Shown here: piece by piece, positions 20,596 to 31,310 of the stretch
How the letters are laid out: each line of letters begins with the position of its first letter
Numbering within the stretch: the stretch's first letter is position 1
Assembly: GCA_932294295.1 (NCBI GenBank)
Contig: OW028580.1
Span: 27,164,896 to 27,228,895 of the forward strand
Length of the DNA: 64,000 bases
Direction of reading: 5' to 3'
Origin: Alitta virens
Lineage: Eukaryota > Annelida > Polychaeta > Phyllodocida > Nereididae
Notes under the pieces: generated by a model
The model's input: the letters and a program-made list of their open reading frames with translations, nothing else
Database searches by the model: none
Told to the model about the DNA's origin: nothing
Position numbers and translations under genes: made by a program

Positions 20596-21502
20596 TGGCA
20601 TTTTTTTGTGAAGCCAGTCACGGAAAGGGGACTCCTGATGGGTTGGGAGGGTCGCTGAAACGTCAGGTAGACAGTCTGAAACGCAAGGGTCACAATATTC
20701 CGGATACAGTCAGTCTTTATCATGCCCTAAGTGCATAGTCATCATCAGTCAAGCTCCTCCACATTGACCCTGAAAGCATAGATGAATTTGATGATGATGT
20801 TCCATTGCAATTGGCAACCATCAAGGGTACCATGCAATTTGATCAGGTGATTTGCACAACACCTGCGTTTCTAAAACACCACAATGTTAGTTGCACTTTC
20901 AGTCTTCCCAAACTTGATTGTTCATGTTATGAACTCAGACAAACTTTCTCTGGTGAATTCATTGAAAACAAACCTAAACTTAATTCTGGTGAAAAACTAC
21001 CAAAGCGACCTGAAGCTCTCTCAGATGAAGATATAGGTTCCTGGTGCCTAGTCAGCCATGACAATAAGCTCTATCCTAGCAATATGATTGCTCTTGAGCA
21101 GGGAGATGTTCAGGTATGTGTGTGTGTGTGGATTATTGTTTAACGCCTCATCAGCACCTGGGTGGGCTATGTAGAGGCTCTCAAGGTTTAGATTGATCTA
21201 TATTTGGTAGTAGAAACCAGAAGCATGTAAAAAATCAATAATTGTCTGCGTTGGATATCTTGTAAAGAGATGTTGTAAGGTAGTAGCTTGAAACAAAGGT
21301 CTTCTAATGCGTTGTAAGTGGGTGCAATCTAATAAAATATGTTTGATTGTTAGGGGGCACCGACAGGGAGATGTTCAGGTAGACTGCCTGCATAGAACAG
21401 GACTAAACAGGTGCTTTCGGCCTATGATACGTGACATAGCCTGGTATAGTGAAGAGGAGGTCATCACCGATGATCACCCTCATCCCAGAACCTGTGGCTG
21501 CT
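20596..21502 (+). pseudogene. Transposon-derived protein fragment, interrupted by a LINE 3' end
   Basis: An open frame reads F-F-C-E-A-S-H-G-K-G-T-P-D-G-L-G-G, a motif common in transposase-like proteins that spread through invertebrate and fish genomes, then meets one in-frame TAG near 20733. It continues in the same frame from 20736 to 21116, is interrupted by a 247-bp LINE fragment (21117-21363), and resumes exactly in frame with D-C-L-H-R-T-G-L-N-R-C-F and D-I-A-W-Y-S before a stop at 21502. Removing the insert and one copy of its 18-bp target duplication leaves the frame intact, which shows that the reading frame predates the insertion. The 5' catalytic part is missing. The superfamily (Kolobok-like or other DDE) was not established. 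Confidence 0.7.
21117..21363 (-). mobile_element. 3' end of the RNase H-type LINE, with 18-bp target duplication
   Basis: A 247-bp, strongly 5'-truncated copy of the LINE 3' end with a (CA)n tail (TGTGTGTGTG at 21117-21129 on plus). Perfect 18-bp target duplication CAGGGAGATGTTCAGGTA at 21099-21116 and 21364-21381. It interrupts the open frame of the transposase-like fragment. Confidence 0.95.
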
Positions 21503-22574
21503 AATCAAAGGCACATAATGATCGATCAGTCTATTTGGCTTGAACATTTTCCTCTGTATTAAAATGATATAATCACATACATGAATTTGGATTGACATTC
21601 ACTGTGTACGTTAAAAAATCACATTTATTCCGTAAAATCGTTGTTACTATGAGTTCTGAATACATTTTTGACTATTCATTGTCTTAAAAAAAATTGGGCC
21701 TGTAAATTATCCAACGACAACAAATTTTGTAAAATATTTTCATATGCAAGTTGTTTCCTATGAATTGTTAGTTTGACATTTTATGGTTGACATTTTTTGG
21801 GTTCAACAAGTTTGGGTTCTGCTGACACTCTTGATGCAAAAGAATTTACAATTTATTGGAATAGATGTACATGCAATCGCAGAACATTGATATTCACCCA
21901 CCAATTTAGGTTGTCGCTGCTTTGATAATAAAAGCAATTGAAAACTTTGAAATTGTCTGTGGTGTTAGTGAATATTCCATGGTGTTATACAACAATTATG
22001 CCAGTAGCATTCTTGAACCATGCATGGTTCATCTAATTATTCTGTAAGAAGCCCCTGCAATTACAGCTCTCTTTACAATGTTATGGAAATTTAAGTAAAA
22101 AAAATTACCATTTATGTTGAATGTAAAAAGAAAAGGCCTTATTGATTAGAGTAAAGATCAGAGTTTGTTCTTCTCATGGCAATTATTTTCAATGAAACAA
22201 AATTATCTCCATGGATAAAGCATTCATGTTTACCAAGAACACAGTCACAATGTTTTCCTTTATAGCAGTTTCATGATTTTTTTTAGTGGTTATTATATCT
22301 CTAAAATGCCAGCAATATGCGAGTAACACCATGGACAGTGAAATGCCCGATTGCCACTTTCAGTTGCTGCTAAATATTTAGCAAAGTTCATTTGAATGCA
22401 GCCAGCTTCATGATGATGCACTATATATGTCTAGCAAAATGATATATCTAAAACATGTGAAATTAGAATGATTTCATATTTTCAAATTCAGTATGTACAA
22501 AATTCCCATTTAGTGTGAAATGACTCATCTAGTTAAGTAAATAATTGAAAAAACAATTAAAAAATCATTCGGCA
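21503..22574. other. Spacer between the two carbonic anhydrase genes
   Basis: AT-rich. It should hold the promoter and first exon of gene B and the 3' end of gene A. Minus-strand ATGs with hydrophobic codons were checked; none gave a convincing signal peptide ending in a phase 1 donor. Confidence 0.35.
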
Positions 22575-25500
22575 CTAACTTCCATGAATATTTGAAGCAG
22601 CATTTGAACATTTCTTCTCAAAACTGCGTAGAACTTTTCTATTGCGCAATAGTTGCACGGGCCGGAAGTTATCCACCAATTTGATATTGCTGGAGGCCTT
22701 CAGATTCCTGAACATCTCCATCTGAAATAAAGGGTTATTGAGAATTTCAAATGAAAAGTTTTATGCTGTTCACTGTTAAGTGTGTAAACAAACCCAGTGC
22801 AATCTCACATAATCATGGGACTAGCCCTGGATGACCATGCCACTGACTGGGAACTTGGGGGCTATCATGGGACAGTGTGTGTGTGTTATTGTTTAACACC
22901 TCATCAGCACCTGAGTGGGCTATGTAGAGGCTCTCAAGGTTAAGATTGATTATCTATATTTGGTAGTAGAAACCAGAAGCATGTAAAAAATCAATAATTG
23001 TCTGCGTTGGATATCTTGTAAAGAGATGTTGTAAGGTAGTAGCTTGAAACAAAGGTCTTCTAATGCGTTGTAAGTGGGTGCAATCTAATAAAATATGTTT
23101 GATTGTTAGGGGGCACCGACAACTCTGGCATACCGGTGCCGGTTCATTGACTAAAAGGTGTAAATGCGTAAGTCTTGAATGTCCTATGTGGCATCTGTGA
23201 TATATTCCTTGATCTTTGCGAGTATTGAACCTACTAGGTATTTTATTTTGAATGCAAGGTAAGATTGAATGCAACTTGTTGTAATTACATTCATTCCATT
23301 GTCTTTGCCAGCAAGACATGATAAAAGATTGTATAGTCGTTTTAAAATCAGTGTATGGGATAGTAAAATCAGTTATCTCTTTTGTAAGAGCCCTTTTTGC
23401 TGCCAGGTCTGCTTTTTCATTCCTTTCAATGCCAGTGTGTCCAGGAATCCAGCAGAATACAATGTCTTTGTATTCGTGAAGATGAAAATACTTAATAAGA
23501 ACATCTATCATGGGACAGACGTTTCATCATCAATTATCCTGTTTTGCAGAAATTATACAGTATTGGGAATAGCACTAATTAAAAATTAATTAAGTATTCA
23601 CGCCAATATTTAATCGCTAGTAAGACATTTAGGAAGTAGGAATCTTGTGCATAAGATGTTAATCAGCATTAAAACAAAAACAGTTGACTAATCTTTGGGT
23701 TAAATTTTTACCCCTACCCAGAATCAAGGTAAGCCTTTTCAGGATAAGTTTTTCACAATATGTCAAGCCCACAGAAATATGACGTCACAATAAAAATGGT
23801 CAAATGATGTCACTTGTGATTGTGGTAATTATGACGTCAATATCACAATGGATGTTGTCCAATAACCCTGAAAATCCCACAATACTGTGGATGGCTTATG
23901 CAAATGAAGACGTTTCCAATCTGTGTATACTTAATCTGTGTCTCAATTATAAGCAACATAACCAACCTGATTGCAAGAAATATCAACTGCTGAATGGTAT
24001 ACGGTCCATATCACACTCTCTTGGCATTCTGGTGTTGTCAGTGAACCATTGTATCTGTAGTAGTTCTGGAAGTTGAAATCCTTGCCTAGGATGTTGAGAA
24101 GTGGAAATGATCCAATGGAGGTATTTGATCCAGCTGCAAGAATATTCAAAATTATTATGGGAATCCATTCATTATAGGCAGTTTTAAGGTGTGTGTGTGT
24201 GTGTGTGTGTGATTAGGGCTTTACGTCTTGTATTTCTGCACCAGTTGGGTTAATTAGGACAGGCAGAGACCATGGCAATGAGACGAAGGATGAAACAGCC
24301 ATCCAACTTAGGCTCGACCAGAGCAGTTTTAAGGTAAGTAACAGGCCCGTTGGGTGGGTCTTTTTCATGAAATTGTGGACCTTCAATACAAATTATTATT
24401 AAATATCATTCGTTGATGTGGACCATTGTGTGGACATGGGACAATTTTGGTGGGTCGAACAACCCCTTAGACCCCCCCCCCCCCCCCCACCTCCTTTGCT
24501 ACGGGCCTGAGTAATGGATTCAAACAATTTTAATTTGTTTCACTGACTACTTTCTACAGAAGAGCTGTAGGCCTATGTGTGATACATCAATAAAAAGCAG
24601 TTTAAGTGCTATTTTGTCTCTTTTTTTCGTGACACATTGTATTTTACAAAATAAACCCTTACCTGAAACAACTGAATTTAATGCTTCAGTGATTGGAGAC
24701 AGTGCTCTGTTGTCTTGCTCACTGCATGGCTGCAATAGAAACAATCATGCATATCTTCTAATTCCTTCCACACTCAAAACCTTCAAACATCCATCATAAA
24801 GTATATATACAGTTTATTCATGATATTGTTTTCCAGTTCCACAGTGTAGCTGTTTTTACCATTGGAAACCACAAAAGCCCAGTCCCCACTAAGTGTACAA
24901 CTACAGATATTTTTGACAATATCATTTAGAATACCATGTGGTTTAAAATTATATATCTTGGCTTTACCTTAAACATGATACCAATTACAGCCAGTCCATC
25001 TGAATGTCCCAAGGCTTCATTAATATCATCATAACGCATGTTGACATGCACGAAATGAGCCTGAAATGATCAATTCGAGTTCATTGTCTTGAAACATAAA
25101 GCCTTTATACAATTTTTACATGTGTGGATCAGAATACTCTTAATATATATATAATCTTTAATCACACACATAAATGGTGTACTTGATATGATACAATGTA
25201 GAAAAAAATAAAATATAAAATCAATTATTATTTTCATAGTACATAGTTGATTTAAATAGAAGAGTCTCTCATTATGAGAAATAAATTAAATAGAATTGTC
25301 TTTAATTTCCAGGTATTGGAAATAATGCAATAAATAATATCAATTTACGAGTGCCATTATTATGTCTATGCTCCGTATCGCGAAAAGGCCCAGGACTTTC
25401 GAAGGCAACACAAGTTAGTTAGTTAGTGTTATTGTTTAATGCCTCATCAGCACCTGAGTGGGCTATGTAGAGGCTCTCTAGGGTAAGATTGATTATCTAT

Positions 25501-27773
25501 AGTTGGTAGTAGAAACCAGAAGCATGTAAAAAATCAATAATTGTCTGCGTTGGATAGCTGGAGCAGCTTGTGCAATGCGCACTGTCCTGTTTTAGCCACT
25601 GAGGATAGAGGACTTCACCGCAAGTGTTTCCACCCTCGCCGCGTGGAGGCCCAGGACCTTCGAGGGCTTTACATGTGTGGATCAGAATACTCTTTATATA
25701 TATAATCTTTAATCACACACATAAATGGTGTACTTGATATGATACAATGTAGAAAAAAATAAAATAAAAATCAATTATTATTTTCATAGTACATAGTTGA
25801 TTTAAATAGAAGAGTCTCTCATTATGAGAAATAAATTAAATAGAATTGTCTTTAATTTCCAGCTATTGGAAACAATGCAATAAATAATATCAATTTACGA
25901 GACAGTCAGAGTGCCATTATTATGTCTATGCTCCGTATTGTGAAAAGGCCCAGGACTTTCGAAGGCAACACAAATAAGCTTCAATTGATCAATCCAAAAT
26001 GACCAAAAACACTGACCTCCAATGGATACCTCTCTCCATTAATCGTGTGTTCTGACCCTTGTCCATTAACACTACCCCAATGGAAGTGAAACTGGGCCAA
26101 TTTATAGATACCAGGCAGACCTCCCAGCATTATGGTGTAGCCTCCTCCTTGTGGTGTCAATTTCACTAAAATAAGATAAGACTATAAATGACGTGACATT
26201 ACTCGGATAACTTGTCTCATCGGCTTGACAGTGGCCACCCACAGCCAACATTGACATTAAGCAGACCATATCTGTCATGCCATCCGGATGACATGCTATG
26301 GCAAGACAAGGTAAAACTTCAGATTTTACAACCTACAAAAAAAAATTGCAAAATTTATATTCTGCTAACAATACTAAATTTGCAGTCAAATTTAAAATGA
26401 TGCTCTATATCCAATAAGTAACTGTGCTCTATAGATCTTCATGCCTCAGCATAGCACAAACAGCATCCCAAGTTTAAACAGAAACTGTAGTTCATGAAGT
26501 TTAAACAGCAACTATACCTCATGACTACAATTATAAGGAAGAATTACCAGCCAAGAAATATATAACCTATGATAGACTCCAAGCCAAGAATTATTTATGA
26601 ATTGTTTATGGAGTTTCTATACTTACCAGTGTGCCCATTATTCTTCAAGTCGAATTTTCCACCATTAACTGTTTGGTTGTATGCAGAACTAAACTTGATT
26701 GGGCCAAGATCTTCATCGTAAAATCCTTCATCAGTATTGATGTTTATAGGAGATTGTGATTTGCCCTTTTCACACTGGTAGCTGAGTATATGCCAATGGT
26801 CAGGTCCTGCAGAAAACAGCAGATGTTGCTTTCAGTTAGCAGAGTGATTTCGTTTATGAGCAATGAGACCACAGAGTATAGAACCTTGCTATTAAAGTAC
26901 TTTATGAAAATCCCATTGGTCTTATCAGTAACTGAGGTCGTCCTAATGGCAAGGACAGCTACAAAACAATACTGTTAAGTTTAAACCAGGTGGTGGGTGG
27001 GTAGGTGGTGGTGGATTAGGGCTTTACGTCCTGTATTTCTGCACCTGATGGGCTAATTAAGGACAGGCAGAGACCATGGCAATGATGGATGAAACAGCCA
27101 TCCAACTTAGGCTTGACCGGAAATCGGACCAGGGACCCAGTGGTTGGAGGGTTAAAACAGTCTAATAGTAAATTCATAAATGTAAAGTAATCTTAATGAG
27201 GGTTCATCTTCAAACCCTCAACATAACATGAAAATTAGTTGTTTCAAGTAAACATAACATTACCAACTTCACTTTCATCATCACCTTTCTTTGGAACATT
27301 CATATTCATTTATATTTAATGAAGTCTGTAAGATGAAAACAAAATTCACTAACTACAGTGACAATGTATTTACAATTCCACTCACCTGTATCTCCTTTGT
27401 ATGACCAATCTGGTCCTAAAACACAAATTGCAACTAGCCTCATTTAATGATTTCGAATTTCTCCCTAGCAGCCGTGATTACAGCCAATTTCCTAGACTTG
27501 GAAACTAAACGCCAGAGGAAATCATGTTAATCCAGGTAAGATTTTATTTCTGCACCTGATGGCTGTAAAGACTGGCTAGGCCAATCGAAGTCTTGGGTTC
27601 ACATGATGTCCTCTGTAGGATAGTTTCCAAGTCCATGTGTTTTGTTTTTACCAGCATCAATCTGTATGTTAGTACATATTAAGGATTCACAAACCTTTGC
27701 TTGCTGCAGCAAAATAACACATTACGATGAAGGTGTATAATAGGGTTTTGAAGTAATTTCTTAAGCCAGCCAT
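22575..27773 (-). CDS. Alpha-carbonic anhydrase, gene A (secreted), 8 exons
   Basis: Complete 303-residue alpha-carbonic anhydrase. Minus-strand exons: 27695-27773, 27386-27415, 26627-26806, 26017-26165, 24968-25060, 24663-24729, 23967-24133, 22575-22721; all have AG/GT borders and frames that join exactly. Residues 1-24 form a signal peptide (hydrophobic core, A-A-A end), so the enzyme is secreted or lumenal. Zinc ligands are H123 and H125 (F-H-F-H-W-G) and H148; the proton-shuttle equivalent is H95 (N-N-G-H-T); E135 and T232 (S-L-T-T-P) complete the catalytic set. Length is usual for the family plus a signal peptide. The C-terminus is hydrophilic, with no sign of a GPI anchor or membrane segment. 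Gene B downstream is a tandem duplicate in the same orientation. The introns contain an RNase H LINE end, SINEs and a 300-bp duplication. Confidence 0.94.
22876..23540 (-). mobile_element. LINE 3' end: RNase H domain, zinc finger and 3' UTR
   Basis: The longest local copy of this LINE. The minus-strand frame 22954-23511 encodes the C-terminal half of an RNase H domain ([18 protein letters not shown], carrying the last active-site His and Asp) followed by a Cys/His region (C-x-x-C-x8-H-x4-C, I-K-H-I-L-L-D-C) and ends at 22954. The 3' UTR continues to GGCGTTAAACAATAA and a (CA)n tail near 22876. RNase H after RT is typical of I, Nimb, Ingi and similar clades. 5'-truncated near 23540 and inserted in the last intron of carbonic anhydrase A. 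It is the reference for the short copies at 4238, 21117, 25414 and 29282. Confidence 0.88.
24191..24322 (-). mobile_element. tRNA-derived SINE, family 1, 5'-truncated
   Basis: Only the body and (CA)n tail remain; the tRNA-like head is missing. A perfect 13-bp target duplication GCAGTTTTAAGGT at 24178-24190 and 24323-24335 shows that the truncation happened at insertion. Confidence 0.93.
25115..25973. repeat. Long direct duplication (about 300 bp) flanking a SINE
   Basis: Segment 25115-25413 (299 bp) is repeated at 25668-25973 (306 bp) with only a handful of differences, including small indels near 25350/25905. The composite SINE at 25414-25667 lies exactly between the two copies. Each copy ends with AGGCCCAGGACTTTCGAAGGC-like sequence, which is itself close to the SINE's 5' end. 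Either a very long target-site duplication or an unequal exchange between two SINE 5' ends. It lies in an intron of carbonic anhydrase A. Confidence 0.93.
25414..25667 (-). mobile_element. LINE-tailed SINE (head unrelated, tail from the RNase H LINE)
   Basis: Read on the minus strand: a head of about 110 bp (CCTCGAAGGTCCTGGGCC.. to ..GCACAAGCTGCTCCAGC), then about 130 bp nearly identical to the 3' end of the LINE at 22876-23540, then an (AACT)n tail. The head-tail junction is the same region as in the copy at 29282-29529, so this is an element family and not a chance junction. No clear tRNA boxes were recognised in the head. Confidence 0.85.
26990..27151 (-). mobile_element. tRNA-derived SINE, family 1, truncated and diverged
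   Basis: Body and part of the tRNA-like head, with small internal deletions (the ACGAAGG segment is missing) and no clear target duplication. It lies in an intron of carbonic anhydrase A. Confidence 0.8.
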
Positions 27774-27888
27774 CGTATAGTGCCTTTGATGCCTCTCTTC
27801 CAAATTTCGCTGTAACACATTTTTTGAAACAGCAGCACTATTATTGAAACCACATTTTGTCTTGAAGATGTCATGTCATACAGGTAGG

Positions 27889-27957
27889 GTGCGTGGATTA
27901 GGGCTTTATGTCCTGTATTTCTGCACCTGATGGTTGGAAGCCCAGCTCACTACCTGA
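27889..27957 (-). mobile_element. tRNA-derived SINE, family 1, internally deleted remnant
   Basis: The 3' end (ATTAGGGCTTTATGTCCTGT) is joined directly to head sequence (GGTTGGAAGCCCAG), with the middle of the element missing. It sits about 115 bp upstream of the carbonic anhydrase A start codon. Confidence 0.75.
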
Positions 27958-29266
27958 ACATGTCATACAAGTTTAGAAATTACAAGAATATAGTTCATTG
28001 CCATTAAGACTATTAAAACAACACAGTAGTCTTAATGGTGAGGCTGTATATATATATATATCATAATTATTATTCTATAATAAAAATTATATAATAATTA
28101 AATAACACTTAAAAATTTATAATAACCAAATACAGAACAGACCAAAAGTTTGGGCAAGAAACTTTCGAAAACACAGGAAAAATTCCCAAAAAGACCACAA
28201 GACAATGTCTGTTGGAACTGTACTTGCAAATTTACACGGTGAATCCAACCCTATATTGACATAAATCTTGTCTAGCTTTCATAATGATGAAACAGGAAGT
28301 TGATCCGGTCAGATGCAACTATTCAGGCTATTGGTGCTGAACCATGGATTAAGGATTAGGGCAAAAGTTGACAAGACAGACAAGGTTCGGAAAAGTGTTG
28401 TGTCAGACACAAGGGAAGCTTGGAAACCTTTACAAGGAAGTTTGTACTTGTTATCCAGCAATACCAAACCTTCAACATCAATAGAATGTTCAAAAAGAGA
28501 GAACTGGAGAATTTTGAGAGAAGGAATTGAGAAACTTTGCCATAGAGAAGGTGAGATATCAGTGAAGTATGGCCAGAAGAACAACATATATATTATCTAC
28601 TGAAGAACTCTGCTACCAGTGTCCGCGAAACCACGTTGGCAATATTCTGTCACACCAGGACCATTAAACTACAGAAGCACTAATGTTCCAAAACAAAAGT
28701 GTGTTGAAAAAGGTAATTTTCATTTGAGAATTCAGGGGGGGGGGGGGGTTGATTGATTGCATTGATCATACCCCATTCCCAAAAGGGGGATATATATTCC
28801 CCTATACCTCCCTGTATTGACGCCCCTGCCACTCACCCATTTCGAACTTCCTTTGATAAGGGTGAACATTATTACCCACATCACCATTACAGATGTAACA
28901 ATTTTAATACATATATAAATTTATATAGATTTTTATTTATTTATTTATTTTCTGGCTCCCTTTCTTCTTTCTTTTTTTCTCCATCTTTTGGGGGGCTGGC
29001 AGGAGATGGATGCAAACCCCCCCCCCCCCCTCCCTGGATCCATCTCTTTCCATGATGCAATCTATGTCTGAACCTTCCAACCAAGATGCAAATCATATGA
29101 CTATCATCAACAGTACATATCATACAAGCCATCTTACTATTTAGGAATGAGCATTTTAGGTAGTACACACTGCAAGCTGTAACTATTTGATGATGCTTAC
29201 TACACACATGTATGTACAAAATGCAATATGTACAGTTGCAGTCAAATATTTGCATACACCTCAACA
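27958..29266. other. Intergenic, no supported gene
   Basis: A 96-codon plus-strand frame at 28313-28603 is overlapped by a similar minus-strand frame; neither is recognised, and the plus frame may be part of an unidentified repeat. Homopolymer G and C tracts lie at 28736-28748 and 29017-29030, and a short (ATTT)n run at 28933-28950. Confidence 0.35.
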
Positions 29267-29281
29267 GATAACCATTATTAA

Positions 29282-29529
29282 GTTAGTTAGTTAGTTAGTG
29301 TTATTGTTTAATGCCTCATCAGCACCTGAATGGGCTATGTAGAGGCTCTCTAGGGTAAGATTGATTATCTATAGTTGGTAGTAGAAACCAGAAGCATGTA
29401 AAAAATCAATAATTGTCTGCTGGAGCAGCTTGTGCAATGCGCACTGTCCTGTTTTAGCCACTGGGGATAGAGGACTTCACCCCAAGTGTTTCCACCCTCG
29501 CCGCGTGGAGGCCCAGGACCTTCGAGGGC
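29282..29529 (-). mobile_element. LINE-tailed SINE, complete copy with target duplication
   Basis: A 248-bp element with a perfect 15-bp target duplication GATAACCATTATTAA at 29267-29281 and 29530-29544, which defines both ends. Minus-strand order: head of about 110 bp, about 125 bp of LINE 3' end, (AACT)n tail. The duplication proves mobilisation as a unit; the shared tail points to the RNase H LINE as the source of its reverse transcriptase. Confidence 0.93.
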
Positions 29530-29544
29530 GATAACCATTATTAA

Positions 29545-31290
29545 AGTGCACTTAATCTTTCACTACAAAGATAATTTTTCTCTAATATATTACTTAAAAC
29601 TTTCCAACCAGTAAAAACACCTCTCAGTACAAATTAACTCCCAAGTTTCCTATCTTCGCAATGATAATTTTTGCCATTTTGTCATCATGATAACCATTTG
29701 TTATGGTCACAAAGAAACAGCAGAAATCACAACGGATAAGTTATTTCTTCTAAAGAAGTATTTTTATCAGCTAGAAAGGGATTGGACTTGTTGTTAACAT
29801 TTCTGTCCATTTTGCGCTGTTCCATCCTTATTGTGGCAAAATATGGCAGAAAAATAGGTGGGTGTCAATTTTGAAGCCTACCATATGATTTCTGCCCATA
29901 TTGGTCTGCATATTCATTTGGTTGATAATACTAACTTATGTTGCCCTATTATGGTCAGTGTCCTAATATGGTCAGTTTCAATTAATGCTCCCTAGTTTCA
30001 TTTGCTGAGCAATTGCACCACTGAAACAGCAGCATTTTGAAACTTTAAATAAGTAATTTCAGTTCGCAAGGTCATTTATGTGTATTTAAATGTGTCGGCC
30101 ATCAAGGTTTCTCTTCTCAACTTGCAGGTTTAAAGCTTGACATTTATGTTAGCTGGAATACAAATTTACAAGAAATTGCTTTCTTTTGAGAGTTTAGTTC
30201 ATCTATTTCACATCAGAGGCTATTTTACTGCTGAGAAATCATTTGTTTCAATAAAAATCACACATAAAGCAAGGTGACAATAATAGGGCACATTTGGAGG
30301 CTGTATTTTTTCAATGATTTTGTAAGGTAAAATATATATGCTTAACAAAAGGGTTATTAGGATTTAGGAACATGCTAAATGTGCAATACTTTTATTGATA
30401 CCTCTCATAAGCAAAGGCCTGACTAAAATAGGGCACCATACGTTATAGATATACGACCCCTCCTCCCTCTAACCTGAATCCACCCCTGAATATAGTCCAT
30501 TACCATTTTATGCAAATATGCAAATTACATGACTATTCAGTTGAGTCAAGTCTCCTAAATGGAACACCACTGATCCACAAGGCTCAGTGTACTCTGCCAC
30601 TGACAGAACTGGGTTATAGCAGGTCTCTGCAATATGGTATTGATCCACTCTCCAGACCAAAACAAACTGCAGGCTGCAGCAAAGCTTTCAACTTGATGCT
30701 TGCATGTTTTGGATGTAGCGTGTCAAAAACATGGTGAGCATTTTCAGTTGACCAAATGACACACATTTAAGATCCAGACGAATGAGTTTTACCAGGATTT
30801 TTATAACATACTTGGGCATTGATCAGCTGTTCGCACAACACTGTATTTGGGTTTACTACTGAAGGCTGAGGTAGGATATATTTACTATCTATATTTTGCA
30901 AAGTTGACATAAAAAGTACCACTTGCAATATGAGGTTGCTGCTACGGAAATAATTCTATGTTATAATAAATATATATTCTACATTGTGACAATGTATGCA
31001 AAGCCTGCGTAGCTGTGTTTGCGTGTACATATCAGTTACCTAGATTTTGCCTGATAAAGTAAATAATAAACTGTGCACTGTGCTGCTGCGCAGTCTTACT
31101 GTCTAGCTAGAGTATCTTAGATGCAGATGACAGTGTTTAAATCAGAGAATAATGCAATTTCTACAGTATGGAATGCATCCAGATATAGGCCTATATGTCT
31201 TTGTAAATGTCGGACACCACTATTAACAGTGCTATTTCCCTGAAATTGTTACAGCACTGAAACCACTTGTTTGCTTTTTCGTTTTTGCAG
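29545..31290. other. Upstream flank of the dehydrogenase gene
   Basis: AT-rich, with no exon recognised. Since the first coding exon of the dehydrogenase is preceded by a splice-acceptor-like TTTTTGCAG ending at 31290, a 5' untranslated exon may lie here. A 75-codon frame at 30510-30737 is not recognised. Confidence 0.35.
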
Positions 31291-31310
31291 AAAACACCAG
31301 GTGGAACACC

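Noticed and set aside
24547..24744. 65-codon minus frame as its own gene
   Set aside because: Its middle part is the sixth exon of carbonic anhydrase A (24663-24729); the rest is intron.
28313..28603. 96-codon plus frame as a gene
   Set aside because: The antisense frame of similar length has equal claim; the composition is plain and no family was recognised.
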